Part shown: piece by piece, positions 10,248 through 24,900 of the stretch | Position numbering within the stretch: the stretch's first letter is position 1 | How the letters are laid out: every line of letters starts with the position of its first letter | Assembly (NCBI RefSeq): GCF_015706575.1 | Contig: NW_024037051.1 | Coordinates: 806,001-870,000 of the forward strand | Length of the DNA: 64,000 nt | Source of the DNA: Patiria miniata | Taxonomy: Eukaryota > Echinodermata > Asteroidea > Valvatida > Asterinidae | Direction: 5' to 3' | Program-made: the position numbers and the translations under genes | The notes under the pieces: generated by a model | Seen by the model: only the letters and a program-made list of their open reading frames with translations | The model's database searches: none | What the model was told of the DNA's origin: nothing

Positions 10248-13200
10248 CTACTGCATGATGCGCTATATCTTAAATTTTCTCTCCGCAAGTACTGGGTTTC
10301 AAGACCTGTCCTTTTGCCAGCTTGTTGGCCTGATCACAAGCTTCCGAACAAGGTATAGTTTGTGCAGAACTTCCCAGGTTAAGGTACCGTTAGCCGCGAT
10401 ATACGAAGTTCGTGTCGCGGGCGCTTGCAGGCATGGCTGTTAGACTGACTGCACATAGGGTTCTACTGGCATTGATGCGCTATATCTTGAATTTTCTCCG
10501 CAAGTACTGGGTTTCAAGACCTGTCCTTTTGCCAGCTTGTTGGCCTGATCACAAGCTTCCGAACAAGGTATAGTTTGTGCAGAACTTCCCAGGTTAAGGT
10601 ACCGTTAGACCGCGATATACGAAGTTCGTGTCGCGGGCGCTTGCAGGCATGGCTGTTAGACTGACTGCACATAGGGGTACTACTGGCATTGATGCGCTAT
10701 ATCTTAATTTTCTCCGCAAGTACTTGGTTTCAAGACCTGTCCTTTTGCCGCTTGTTGGCCTGATCACAAGCTTCCGAACAAGGTATAGTTTGTGCAGAAC
10801 TTCCCAGGTTAAGGTACCGTTAGGCCGCGATATACGAAGTTCGTGTCGCGGGCGCTTGCAGGCATGGCTGTTAGACTGACTGCACATAGGGGTACTACTG
10901 GCATTGATGCGCTATATCTTGAATTTTCTCCGCAAGTACTGGGTTTCAAGACCTGTCCTTTTGCCAGCTTGTTGGCCTGATCACAAGCTTCCGAACAAGG
11001 TATAGTTTGTGCAGAACTTCCCAGGTTAAGGTACCGTTAGGCCGCGATATACGAAGTTCGTGTCGCGGGCGCTTGCAGGCATGGCTGTTAGACTGACTGC
11101 ACATAGGGTTCTACTGGCATTGATGCGCTATATCTTGAATTTTCTCCGCAAGTACTGGGTTTCAAGACCTGTCCTTTTGCCAGCTTGTTGGCCTGATCAC
11201 AAGCTTCCGAACAAGGTATAGTTTGTGCAGAACTTCCCAGGTTAAGGTACCGTTAGACCGCGATATACGAAGTTCGTGTCGCGGGCGCTTGCAGGCATGG
11301 CTGTTAGACTGACTGCACATAGGGTACTATGGCATTGATGCGCTATATCTTAATTTTCTCCGCAAGTACTGGTTTTCAAGACCTGTCCTTTTGCCAGCTT
11401 GTTGGCCTGATCACAAGCTTCCGAACAAGGTATAGTTGTGCAGAACTTCCCAGGTTAGGGTACCGAGCCGCGATATACGAAGTTCGTGTCGCGGGCGCTT
11501 GCAGGCATGGCTGTTAGACTGACTGCACATAGGTACTACTGGCATTGATGCGCTATATCTTGAATTTTTCTCCGCAAGTACTGGGTTTCAAGACCTGTCC
11601 TTTTGCCAGCTTGTTGGCCTGATCACAAGCTTCCGAACAAGGTATAGTTTGTGCAGAACTTCCCAGGTTAAGGTACCGTTAGGCCGCGATATACGAAGTT
11701 CGTGTCGCGGGCGCTTGCAGGCATGGCTGTTAGACTGACTGCACATAGGGGTTCTACTGGCATTGATGCGCTATATCTTAAATTTTCTCCGCAAGTACTG
11801 GGTTTCAAGACCTGTCCTTTTGCCAGCTTGTTGGCCTGATCACAAGCTTCCGAACAAGGTATAGTTTGTGCAGAACTTCCCAGGTTAAGGTACCGTTAGG
11901 CCGCGATATACGAAGTTCGTGTCGCGGGCGCTTGCAGGCATGGCTGTTAGACTGACTGCACATAGGGTTCTACTGGCATTGATGCGCTATATCTTGAATT
12001 TTCTCCGCAAGTACTGGTTTCAAGACCTGTCCTTTTGCCAGCTTGTTGGCCTGATCACAAGCTTCCGAACAAGGTATAGTTTGTGCAGAACTTCCCAGGT
12101 TAAGGTACCGTTAGCCGCGATATACGAAGTTCGTGTCGCGGGCGCTTGCAGGCATGGCTGTTAGACTGACTGCACATAGGGTACTACTGGCATTGATGCG
12201 CTATATCTTAAATTTTCTCCGCAAGTACTGGTTTCAAGACCTGTCCTTTTGCCAGCTTGTTGGCCTGATCACAAGCTTCCGAACAAGGTATAGTTTGTGC
12301 AGAACTTCCAGGTTAAGGTACCGTTAGGCCGCGATATACGAATTCGTGTCGCGGGCGCTTGCAGGCATGGCTGTTAGACTGACTGCACATAGGGGTACTA
12401 CTGGCATTGATGCGCTATATCTTGAATTTTCTCCGCAAGTACTGGGTTTCAAGACCTGTCCTTTTGCCAGCTTGTTGGCCTGATCACAAGCTTCCGAACA
12501 AGGTATAGTTTGTGCAGAACTTCCCAGGTTAAGGTACCGTTAGACCGCGATATACGAAGTTCGTGTCGCGGGCGCTTGCAGGCATGGCTGTTAGACTGAC
12601 TGCACATAGGGGTACTACTGGCATTGATGCGCTATATCTTAAATTTTCTCCGCAAGTACTGGGTTTCAAGACCTGTCCTTTTGCCAGCTTGTTGGCCTGA
12701 TCACAAGCTTCCGAACAAGGTATAGTTTGTGCAGAACTTCCCAGGTTAAGGTACCGTTAGGCCGCGATATACGAAGTTCGTGTCGCGGGCGCTTGCAGGC
12801 ATGGCTGTTAGACTGACTGCACATAGGGGTACTACTGGCATTGATGCGCTATATCTTGAATTTTCTCCGCAAGTACTGGGTTTCAAGACCTGTCCTTTTG
12901 CCAGCTTGTTGGCCTGATCACAAGCTTCCGAACAAGGTATAGTTTGTGCAGAACTTCCCAGGTTAAGGTACCGTTAGGCCGCGATATACGAAGTTCGTGT
13001 CGCGGGCGCTTGCAGGCATGGCTGTTAGACTGACTGCACATAGGGGTACTACTGGCATTGATGCGCTATATCTTAAATTTTCTCCGCAAGTACTGGGTTT
13101 CAAGACCTGTCCTTTTGCCAGCTTGTTGGCCTGATCACAAGCTTCCGAACAAGGTATAGTTTGTGCAGAACTTCCCAGGTTAAGGTACCGTTAGGCCGCG

Positions 13201-16200
13201 ATATACGAAGTTCGTGTCGCGGGCGCTTGCAGGCATGGCTGTTAGACTGACTGCACATAGGGGTACTACTGGCATTGATGCGCTATATCTTAATTTTCTC
13301 CGCAAGTACTGGTTTCAAGACCTGTCCTTTTGCCAGCTTGTTGGCCTGATCACAAGCTTCCGAACAAGGTATAGTTTGTGCAGAACTTCCCAGGTTAAGG
13401 TACCGTTAGGCCGCGATATACGAAGTTCGTGTCGCGGGCGCTTGCAGGCATGGCTGTTAGACTGACTGCACATAGGGGTACTACTGGCATTGATGCGCTA
13501 TATCTTAAATTTTCTCCGCAAGTACTGGTTTCAAGACCTGTCCTTTTGCCAGCTTGTTGGCCTGATCACAAGCTTCCGAACAAGGTATAGTTTGTGCAGA
13601 ACTTCCCAGGTTAGGTACCGTTAGGCCGCGATATACGAAGTTCGTGTCGCGGGCGCTTGCAGGCATGGCTGTTAGACTGACTGCACATAGGGGTTCTACT
13701 GGCATTGATGCGCTATATCTTGAATTTTCTCCGCAAGTACTGGTTTCAAGACCTGTCCTTTTGCCAGCTTGTTGGCCTGATCACAAGCTTCCGAACAAGG
13801 TATAGTTTGTGCAGAACTTCCCAGGTTAAGGTACCGTTAGGCCGCGATATACGAAGTTCGTGTCGCGGGCGCTTGCAGGCATGGCTGTTAGACTGACTGC
13901 ACATAGGGTACTACTACTGGCATTGATGCGCTATATCTTAATTTTCTCCGCAAGTACTGGGTTCAAGACCTGTCCTTTTGCCAGCTTGTTGGCCTGATCA
14001 CAAGCTTCCGAACAAGGTATAGTTTGTGCAGAACTTCCCAGGTTAAGGTACCGTTAGGCCGCGATATACGAAGTTCGTGTCGCGGGCGCTTGCAGGCATG
14101 GCTGTTAGACTGACTGCACATAGGGGTTCTACTGGCATTGATGCGCTATATCTTAATTTTCTCCGCAAGTACTGGGTTTCAAGACCTGTCCTTTTGCCAG
14201 CTTGTTGGCCTGATCACAAGCTTCCGAACAAGGTATAGTTTTGTGCAGAACTTCCCAGGTTAAGGTACCGTTAGGCCGCGATATACGAAGTTCGTGTCGC
14301 GGGCGCTTGCAGGCATGGCTGTTAGACTGACTGCACATAGGGGTTCTACTGGCATTGATGCGCTATATCTTAAATTTTCTCCGCAAGTACTGGGTTTCAA
14401 GACCTGTCCTTTTGCCAGCTTGTTGGCCTGATCACAAGCTTCCGAACAAGGTATAGTTTTGTGCAGAACTTCCCAGGTTAAGGTACCGTTAGGCCGCGAT
14501 ATACGAAGTTCGTGTCGCGGGCGCTTGCAGGCATGGCTGTTAGACTGACTGCACATAGGGTTCTACTGGCATTGATGCGCTATATCTTGAATTTTCTCCG
14601 CAAGTACTGGGTTTCAAGACCTGTCCTTTTGCCAGCTTGTTGGCCTGATCACAAGCTTCCGAACAAGGTATAGTTTGTGCAGAACTTCCCAGGTTAAGGT
14701 ACCGTTAGGCCGCGATATACGAAGTTCGTGTCGCGGGCGCTTGCAGGCATGGCTGTTAGACTGACTGCACATAGGGGTTCTACTGGCATTGATGCGCTAT
14801 ATCTTGAATTTTCTCCGCAAGTACTGGGTTTCAAGACCTGTCCTTTTGCCAGCTTGTTGGCCTGATCACAAGCTTCCGAACAAGGTATAGTTTTGTGCAG
14901 AACTTCCCAGGTTAAGGTACCGTTAGGCCGCGATATACGAAGTTCGTGTCGCGGGCGCTTGCAGGCATGGCTGTTAGACTGACTGCACATAGGGGTACTA
15001 CTGGCATTGATGCGCTATATCTTGAATTTTCTCCGCAAGTACTGGGTTTCAAGACCTGTCCTTTTGCCAGCTTGTTGGCCTGATCACAAGCTTCCGAACA
15101 AGGTATAGTTTGTGCAGAACTTCCCAGGTTAAGGTACCGTTAGGCCGCGATATACGAAGTTCGTGTCGCGGGCGCTTGCAGGCATGGCTGTTAGACTGAC
15201 TGCACATAGGGGTACTACTGGCATTGATGCGCTATATCTTGAATTTTCTCCGCAAGTACTGGGTTTCAAGACCTGTCCTTTTGCCCTTGTTGGCCTGATC
15301 ACAAGCTTCCGAACAAGGTATAGTTTGTGCAGAACTTCCCAGGTTAAGGTACCGTTAGACCGCGATATACGAAGTTCGTGTCGCGGGCGCTGCAGGCATG
15401 GCTGTTAGACTGACTGCACATAGGGTACTACTGGCATTGATGCGCTATATCTTGAATTTTCTCCGCAAGTACTGGTTTCAAGACCTGTCCTTTTGCCAGC
15501 TTGTTGGCCTGATCACAAGCTTCCGAACAAGGTATAGTTTGTGCAGAACTTCCCAGGTTAAGGTACCGTTAGCCGCGATATACGAAGTTCGTGTCGCGGG
15601 CGCTTGCAGGCATGGCTGTTAGACTGACTGCACATAGGGGTACTACTGGCATTGATGCGCTATATCTTAAATTTTCTCCGCAAGTACTGGTTTTCAAGAC
15701 CTGTCCTTTTGCCAGCTTGTTGGCCTGATCACAAGCTTCCGAACAAGGTATAGTTTGTGCAGAACTTCCCAGGTTAAGGTACCGTTAGGCCGCGATATAC
15801 GAAGTTCGTGTCGCGGGCGCTTGCAGGCATGGCTGTTAGACTGACTGCACATAGGGGTACTACTGGCATTGATGCGCTATATCTTGAATTTTCTCCGCAA
15901 GTACTGGGTTTCAAGACCTGTCCTTTTGCCAGCTTGTTGGCCTGATCACAAGCTTCCGAACAAGGTATAGTTTGTGCAGAACTTCCCAGGTTAAGGTACC
16001 GTTAGGCCGCGATATACGAAGTTCGTGTCGCGGGCGCTTGCAGGCATGGCTGTTAGACTGACTGCACATAGGGGTACTACTGGCATTGATGCGCTATATC
16101 TTGAATTTTCTCCGCAAGTACTGGGTTTCAAGACCTGTCCTTTTGCCAGCTTGTTGGCCTGATCACAAGCTTCCGAACAAGGTATAGTTTGTGCAGAACT

Positions 16201-19200
16201 TCCCAGGTTAAGGTACCGTTAGACCGCGATATACGAAGTTCGTGTCGCGGGCGCTTGCAGGCATGGCTGTTAGACTGACTGCACATAGGGGTTCTACTGG
16301 CATTGATGCGCTATATCTTGAATTTTCTCCGCAAGTACTGGTTTTCAAGACCTGTCCTTTTGCCAGCTTGTTGGCCTGATCACAAGCTTCCGAACAAGGT
16401 ATAGTTGTGCAGAACTTCCCAGGTTAAGGTACCGTTAGCCGCGATATACGAAGTTCGTGTCGCGGGCGCTTGCAGGCATGGCTGTTAGACTGACTGCACA
16501 TAGGGGTACTACTGGCATTGATGCGCTATATCTTGAATTTTCTCCGCAAGTACTGGTTTCAAGACCTGTCCTTTTGCCAGCTTGTTGGCCTGATCACAAG
16601 CTTCCGAACAAGGTATAGTTTGTGCAGAACTTCCCAGGTTAAGGTACCGTTAGCCGCGATATACGAAGTTCGTGTCGCGGGCGCTTGCAGGCATGGCTGT
16701 TAGACTGACTGCACATAGGGTACTACTGGCATTGATGCGCTATATCTTGAATTTTCTCCGCAAGTACTGGGTTTCAAGACCTGTCCTTTTGCCAGCTTGT
16801 TGGCCTGATCACAAGCTTCCGAACAAGGTATAGTTTGTGCAGAACTTCCAGGTTAAGGTACCGTTAGCCGCGATATACGAAGTTCGTGTCGCGGGCGCTT
16901 GCAGGCATGGCTGTTAGACTGACTGCACATAGGGGTACTACTGGCATTGATGCGCTATATCTTGAATTTTCTCCGCAAGTACTGGGTTTCAAGACCTGTC
17001 CTTTTGCCAGCTTGTTGGCCTGATCACAAGCTTCCGAACAAGGTATAGTTTGTGCAGAACTTCCAGGTTAAGGTACCGTTAGGCCGCGATATACGAAGTT
17101 CGTGTCGCGGGCGCTTGCAGGCATGGCTGTTAGACTGACTGCACATAGGGGTACTACTGGCATTGATGCGCTATATCTTAAATTTTCTCCGCAAGTACTG
17201 GTTTCAAGACCTGTCCTTTTGCCAGCTTGTTGGCCTGATCACAAGCTTCCGAACAAGGTATAGTTTGTGCAGAACTTCCCAGGTTAAGGTACCGTTAGGC
17301 CGCGATATACGAAGTTCGTGTCGCGGGCGCTTGCAGGCATGGCTGTTAGACTGACTGCACATAGGGTTACTACTGGCATTGATGCGCTATATCTTAATTT
17401 TCTCCGCAAGTACTGGGTTTCAAGACCTGTCCTTTTGCCAGCTTGTTGGCCTGATCACAAGCTTCCGAACAAGGTATAGTTTGTGCAGAACTTCCCAGGT
17501 TAAGGTACCGTTAGGCCGCGATATACGAAGTTCGTGTCGCGGGCGCTTGCAGGCATGGCTGTTAGACTGACTGCACATAGGGGTACTACTGGCATTGATG
17601 CGCTATATCTTGAATTTTCTCCGCAAGTACTGGTTTTCAAGACCTGTCCTTTTGCCAGCTTGTTGGCCTGATCACAAGCTTCCGAACAAGGTATAGTTTG
17701 TGCAGAACTTCCCAGGTTAAGGTACCGTTAGGCCGCGATATACGAAGTTCGTGTCGCGGGCGCTTGCAGGCATGGCTGTTAGACTGACTGCACATAGGGG
17801 TACTACTGGCATTGATGCGCTATATCTTGAATTTTTCTCCGCAAGTACTGGGTTTCAAGACCTGTCCTTTTGCCAGCTTGTTGGCCTGATCACAAGCTTC
17901 CGAACAAGGTATAGTTTGTGCAGAACTTCCCAGGTTAAGGTACCGTTAGGCCGCGATATACGAAGTTCGTGTCGCGGGCGCTTGCAGGCATGGCTGTTAG
18001 ACTGACTGCACATAGGGGTACTACTGGCATTGATGCGCTATATCTTAAATTTTCTCCGCAAGTACTGGGTTTCAAGACCTGTCCTTTTGCCAGCTTGTTG
18101 GCCTGATCACAAGCTTCCGAACAAGGTATAGTTTGTGCAGAACTTCCCAGGTTAAGGTACCGTTAGGCCGCGATATACGAAGTTCGTGTCGCGGGCGCTT
18201 GCAGGCATGGCTGTTAGACTGACTGCACATAGGGGTTCTACTGGCATTGATGCGCTATATCTTGAATTTTCTCCGCAAGTACTGGGTTTCAAGACCTGTC
18301 CTTTTGCCAGCTTGTTGGCCTGATCACAAGCTTCCGAACAAGGTATAGTTTGTGCAGAACTTCCCAGGTTAAGGTACCGTTAGCCGCGATATACGAAGTT
18401 CGTGTCGCGGGCGCTTGCAGGCATGGCTGTTAGACTGACTGCACATAGGGGTACTACTGGCATTGATGCGCTATATCTTGAATTTCTCCGCAAGTACTGG
18501 GTTTCAAGACCTGTCCTTTTGCCAGCTTGTTGGCCTGATCACAAGCTTCCGAACAAGGTATAGTTTGTGCAGAACTTCCCAGGTTAAGGTACCGTTAGAC
18601 CGCGATATACGAAGTTCGTGTCGCGGGCGCTTGCAGGCATGGCTGTTAGACTGACTGCACATAGGGGTACTACTGGCATTGATGCGCTATATCTTAAATT
18701 TTCTCCGCAAGTACTGGGTTTCAAGACCTGTCCTTTTGCCAGCTTGTTGGCCTGATCACAAGCTTCCGAACAAGGTATAGTTTGTGCAGAACTTCCCAGG
18801 TTAAGTACCGTTAGGCCGCGATATACGAAGTTCGTGTCGCGGGCGCTTGCAGGCATGGCTGTTAGACTGACTGCACATAGGGGTTCTACTGGCATTGATG
18901 CGCTATATCTTAAATTTTCTCCGCAAGTACTGGGTTTCAAGACCTGTCCTTTTGCCAGCTTGTTGGCCTGATCACAAGCTTCCGAACAAGGTATAGTTTG
19001 TGCAGAACTTCCCAGGTTAAGGTACCGTTAGGCCGCGATATACGAAGTTCGTGTCGCGGGCGCTTGCAGGCATGGCTGTTAGACTGACTGCACATAGGGG
19101 TACTACTGGCATTGATGCGCTATATCTTAAATTTTCTCCGCAAGTACTGGGTTTCAAGACCTGTCCTTTTGCCAGCTTGTTGGCCTGATCACAAGCTTCC

Positions 19201-21900
19201 GAACAAGGTATAGTTTGTGCAGAACTTCCCAGGTTAAGGTACCGTTAGGCCGCGATATACGAAGTTCGTGTCGCGGGCGCTTGCAGGCATGGCTGTTAGA
19301 CTGACTGCACATAGGGGTTCTACTACTGGCATTGATGCGCTATATCTTGAATTTTCTCCGCAAGTACTGGTTTTCAAGACCTGTCCTTTTGCCAGCTTGT
19401 TGGCCTGATCACAAGCTTCCGAACAAGGTATAGTTTGTGCAGAACTTCCCAGGTTAAGGTACCGTTAGACCGCGAATATACGAAGTTCGTGTCGCGGGCG
19501 CTTGCAGGCATGGCTGTTAGACTGACTGCACATAGGGTTCTACTGGCATTGATGCGCTATATCTTAATTTTCTCCGCAAGTACTGGTTTCAAGACCTGTC
19601 CTTTTGCCAGCTTGTTGGCCTGATCACAAGCTTCCGAACAAGGTATAGTTTGTGCAGAACTTCCCAGGTTAAGGTACCGTTAGGCCGCGATATACGAAGT
19701 TCGTGTCGCGGGCGCTTGCAGGCATGGCTGTTAGACTGACTGCACATAGGGGTACTACTGGCATTGATGCGCTATATCTTAAATTTTCTCCGCAAGTACT
19801 GGTTTCAAGACCTGTCCTTTTGCCAGCTTGTTGGCCTGATCACAAGCTTCCGAACAAGGTATAGTTTGTGCAGAACTTCCCAGGTTAAGGTACCGTTAGC
19901 CGCGATATACGAAGTTCGTGTCGCGGGCGCTTGCAGGCATGGCTGTTAGACTGACTGCACATAGGGGTACTACTGGCATTGATGCGCTATATCTTGAATT
20001 TTCTCCGCAAGTACTGGGTTTCAAGACCTGTCCTTTTGCCAGCTTGTTGGCCTGATCACAAGCTTCCGAACAGGTATAGTTTGTGCAGAACTTCCCAGGT
20101 TAAGGTACCGTTAGACCGCGATATACGAAGTTCGTGTCGCGGGCGCTTGCAGGCATGGCTGTTAGACTGACTGCACATAGGGGTACTACTGGCATTGATG
20201 CGCTATATCTTGAATTTTCTCCGCAAGTACTGGGTTTCAAGACCTGTCCTTTTGCCAGCTTGTTGGCCTGATCACAAGCTTCCGAACAAGGTATAGTTTT
20301 GTGCAGAACTTCCCAGGTTAAGGTACCGTTAGGCCGCGATATACGAAGTTCGTGTCGCGGGCGCTTGCAGGCATGGCTGTTAGACTGACTGCACATAGGG
20401 GTACTACTGGCATTGATGCGCTATATCTTAATTTTCTCCGCAAGTACTGGGTTTCAAGACCTGTCCTTTTGCCAGCTTGTTGGCCTGATCACAAGCTTCC
20501 GAACAAGGTATAGTTTGTGCAGAACTTCCCAGGTTAAGGTACCGTTAGGCCGCGATATACGAAGTTCGTGTCGCGGGCGCTTGCAGGCATGGCTGTTAGA
20601 CTGACTGCACATAGGGGTACTACTGGCATTGATGCGCTATATCTTAAATTTTCTCCGCAAGTACTGGGTTTCAAGACCTGTCCTTTTGCCAGCTTGTTGG
20701 CCTGATCACAAGCTTCCGAACAAGGTATAGTTTGTGCAGAACTTCCCAGGTTAAGGTACCGTTAGGCCGCGATATACGAAGTTCGTGTCGCGGGCGCTTG
20801 CAGGCATGGCTGTTAGACTGACTGCACATAGGGGTACTACTGGCATTGATGCGCTATATCTTAATTTTCTCCGCAAGTACTGGGTTTCAAGACCTGTCCT
20901 TTTGCCAGCTTGTTGGCCTGATCACAAGCTTCCGAACAAGGTATAGTTTTTGCAGAACTTCCCAGGTTAAGGTACCGTTAGCCGCGATATACGAAGTTCG
21001 TGTCGCGGGCGCTTGCAGGCATGGCTGTTAGACTGACTGCACATAGGGTTCTACTGGCATTGATGCGCTATATCTTAATTTTCTCCGCAAGTACTGGGTT
21101 TCAAGACCTGTCCTTTTGCCAGCTTGTTGGCCTGATCACAAGCTTCCGAACAAGGTATAGTTTGTGCAGAACTTCCCAGGTTAAGTACCGTTAGGCCGCG
21201 ATATACGAAGTTCGTGTCGCGGGCGCTTGCAGGCATGGCTGTTAGACTGACTGCACATAGGGTTCTACTGGCATTGATGCGCTATATCTTAAATTTTCTC
21301 CGCAAGTACTGGGTTTCAAGACCTGTCCTTTTGCCAGCTTGTTGGCCTGATCACAAGCTTCCGAACAAGGTATAGTTTGTGCAGAACTTCCCAGGTTAAG
21401 GTACCGTTAGACCGCGATATACGAAGTTCGTGTCGCGGGCGCTTGCAGGCATGGCTGTTAGACTGACTGCACATAGGGGTTCTACTGGCATTGATGCGCT
21501 ATATCTTAAATTTTCTCCGCAAGTACTGGGTTTCAAGACCTGTCCTTTTGCCAGCTTGTTGGCCTGATCACAAGCTTCCGAACAAGGTATAGTTTGTGCA
21601 GAACTTCCCAGGTTAAGGTACCGTTAGGCCGCGATATACGAAGTTCGTGTCGCGGGCGCTTGCAGGCATGGCTGTTAGACTGACTGCACATAGGGGTTCT
21701 ACTGGCATTGATGCGCTATATCTTGAATTTTCTCCGCAAGTACTGGGTTTCAAGACCTGTCCTTTTGCCAGCTTGTTGGCCTGATCACAAGCTTCCGAAC
21801 AAGGTATAGTTTGTGCAGAACTTCCCAGGTTAAGGTACCGTTAGACCGCGATATACGAAGTTCGTGTCGCGGGCGCTTGCAGGCATGGCTGTTAGACTGA
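10248..21900 (+). repeat. Heterogeneous zone of the right arm next to the gap
   Basis: Monomers here mix all four variable sites. TTAGACCG recurs up to about 21843. TTAGCCG (1-bp loss) occurs near 10391, 12113, 15570, 16436, 16650, 16865, 18380, 19897 and 20979. TACTGGTTTTC occurs near 11369, 15688, 16339, 17631 and 19368. Length variants are frequent at short homopolymers such as GGGG before TACTACTGG, GGG before TTTC and CCC before AGG. A monomer at 19316-19536 has a 3-bp TAC insertion. No gene is seen. Confidence 0.85.
19316..19536 (+). repeat. Variant monomer with TAC insertion (221 bp)
   Basis: Reads GGTTCTACTACTGG in place of GGTTCTACTGG and carries TACTGGTTTTC. The same combination is found in the monomer at 63111-63330. 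It also has a 1-bp insertion in CGAATATACG. Confidence 0.8.
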
Positions 21901-24900
21901 CTGCACATAGGGGTTCTACTGGCATTGATGCGCTATATCTTAAATTTTCTCCGCAAGTACTGGGTTTCAAGACCTGTCCTTTTGCCAGCTTGTTGGCCTG
22001 ATCACAAGCTTCCGAACAAGGTATAGTTTGTGCAGAACTTCCCAGGTTAAGTACCGTTAGGCCGCGATATACGAAGTTCGTGTCGCGGGCGCTTGCAGGC
22101 ATGGCTGTTAGACTGACTGCACATAGGGGTTCTACTGGCATTGATGCGCTATATCTTAAATTTTCTCCGCAAGTACTGGGTTTCAAGACCTGTCCTTTTG
22201 CCAGCTTGTTGGCCTGATCACAAGCTTCCGAACAAGGTATAGTTTGTGCAGAACTTCCCAGGTTAAGGTACCGTTAGGCCGCGATATACGAAGTTCGTGT
22301 CGCGGGCGCTTGCAGGCATGGCTGTTAGACTGACTGCACATAGGGGTACTACTGGCATTGATGCGCTATATCTTGAATTTTCTCCGCAAGTACTGGGTTT
22401 CAAGACCTGTCCTTTTGCCAGCTTGTTGGCCTGATCACAAGCTTCCGAACAAGGTATAGTTTGTGCAGAACTTCCCAGGTTAAGGTACCGTTAGGCCGCG
22501 ATATACGAAGTTCGTGTCGCGGGCGCTTGCAGGCATGGCTGTTAGACTGACTGCACATAGGGGTACTACTGGCATTGATGCGCTATATCTTAATTTTCTC
22601 CGCAAGTACTGGTTTCAAGACCTGTCCTTTTGCCAGCTTGTTGGCCTGATCACAAGCTTCCGAACAAGGTATAGTTTGTGCAGAACTTCCCAGGTTAAGG
22701 TACCGTTAGGCCGCGATATACGAAGTTCGTGTCGCGGGCGCTTGCAGGCATGGCTGTTAGACTGACTGCACATAGGGGTTCTACTGGCATTGATGCGCTA
22801 TATCTTGAATTTTCTCCGCAAGTACTGGGTTTCAAGACCTGTCCTTTTGCCAGCTTGTTGGCCTGATCACAAGCTTCCGAACAAGGTATAGTTTGTGCAG
22901 AACTTCCCAGGTTAAGGTACCGTTAGGCCGCGATATACGAAGTTCGTGTCGCGGGCGCTTGCAGGCATGGCTGTTAGACTGACTGCACATAGGGGTACTA
23001 CTGGCATTGATGCGCTATATCTTAAATTTTCTCCGCAAGTACTGGGTTTCAAGACCTGTCCTTTTGCCAGCTTGTTGGCCTGATCACAAGCTTCCGAACA
23101 AGGTATAGTTTGTGCAGAACTTCCCAGGTTAAGGTACCGTTAGGCCGCGATATACGAAGTTCGTGTCGCGGGCGCTTGCAGGCATGGCTGTTAGACTGAC
23201 TGCACATAGGGGTACTACTGGCATTGATGCGCTATATCTTGAATTTTCTCCGCAAGTACTGGGTTTCAAGACCTGTCCTTTTGCCAGCTTGTTGGCCTGA
23301 TCACAAGCTTCCGAACAAGGTATAGTTTGTGCAGAACTTCCCAGGTTAAGGTACCGTTAGGCCGCGATATACGAAGTTCGTGTCGCGGGCGCTTGCAGGC
23401 ATGGCTGTTAGACTGACTGCACATAGGGGTACTACTGGCATTGATGCGCTATATCTTGAATTTTCTCCGCAAGTACTGGGTTTCAAGACCTGTCCTTTTG
23501 CCAGCTTGTTGGCCTGATCACAAGCTTCCGAACAAGGTATAGTTTGTGCAGAACTTCCCAGGTTAAGGTACCGTTAGGCCGCGATATACGAAGTTCGTGT
23601 CGCGGGCGCTTGCAGGCATGGCTGTTAGACTGACTGCACATAGGGGTACTACTGGCATTGATGCGCTATATCTTAAATTTTCTCCGCAAGTACTGGTTTC
23701 AAGACCTGTCCTTTTGCCAGCTTGTTGGCCTGATCACAAGCTTCCGAACAAGGTATAGTTTGTGCAGAACTTCCCAGGTTAAGGTACCGTTAGGCCGCGA
23801 TATACGAAGTTCGTGTCGCGGGCGCTTGCAGGCATGGCTGTTAGACTGACTGCACATAGGGGTACTACTGGCATTGATGCGCTATATCTTGAATTTTCTC
23901 CGCAAGTACTGGGTTTCAAGACCTGTCCTTTTGCCAGCTTGTTGGCCTGATCACAAGCTTCCGAACAAGGTATAGTTTGTGCAGAACTTCCCAGGTTAAG
24001 GTACCGTTAGGCCGCGATATACGAAGTTCGTGTCGCGGGCGCTTGCAGGCATGGCTGTTAGACTGACTGCACATAGGGGTACTACTGGCATTGATGCGCT
24101 ATATCTTGAATTTTCTCCGCAAGTACTGGGTTTCAAGACCTGTCCTTTTGCCAGCTTGTTGGCCTGATCACAAGCTTCCGAACAAGGTATAGTTTGTGCA
24201 GAACTTCCCAGGTTAAGGTACCGTTAGGCCGCGATATACGAAGTTCGTGTCGCGGGCGCTTGCAGGCATGGCTGTTAGACTGACTGCACATAGGGGTACT
24301 ACTGGCATTGATGCGCTATATCTTGAATTTTCTCCGCAAGTACTGGGTTTCAAGACCTGTCCTTTTGCCAGCTTGTTGGCCTGATCACAAGCTTCCGAAC
24401 AAGGTATAGTTTGTGCAGAACTTCCCAGGTTAAGGTACCGTTAGGCCGCGATATACGAAGTTCGTGTCGCGGGCGCTTGCAGGCATGGCTGTTAGACTGA
24501 CTGCACATAGGGGTTCTACTGGCATTGATGCGCTATATCTTAAATTTTCTCCGCAAGTACTGGGTTTCAAGACCTGTCCTTTTGCCAGCTTGTTGGCCTG
24601 ATCACAAGCTTCCGAACAAGGTATAGTTTGTGCAGAACTTCCCAGGTTAAGGTACCGTTAGGCCGCGATATACGAAGTTCGTGTCGCGGGCGCTTGCAGG
24701 CATGGCTGTTAGACTGACTGCACATAGGGACTACTGGCATTGATGCGCTATATCTTGAATTTTCTCCGCAAGTACTGGTTTCAAGACCTGTCCTTTTGCC
24801 AGCTTGTTGGCCTGATCACAAGCTTCCGAACAAGGTATAGTTTGTGCAGAACTTCCCAGGTTAAGGTACCGTTAGGCCGCGATATACGAAGTTCGTGTCG

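Noticed and set aside
9731-10443. Long open frames running across the gap
   Set aside because: Most of their length is N, so they are artefacts of the gap.
18460-22560. Duplication between about 18.5-19.1 kb and 21.7-22.4 kb
   Set aside because: Both have a TTAGACCG monomer followed by one with TTAAGTACCG (18801 and 22048), but a third TTAAGTACCG at about 21182 and differing neighbours leave the match too weak to call.
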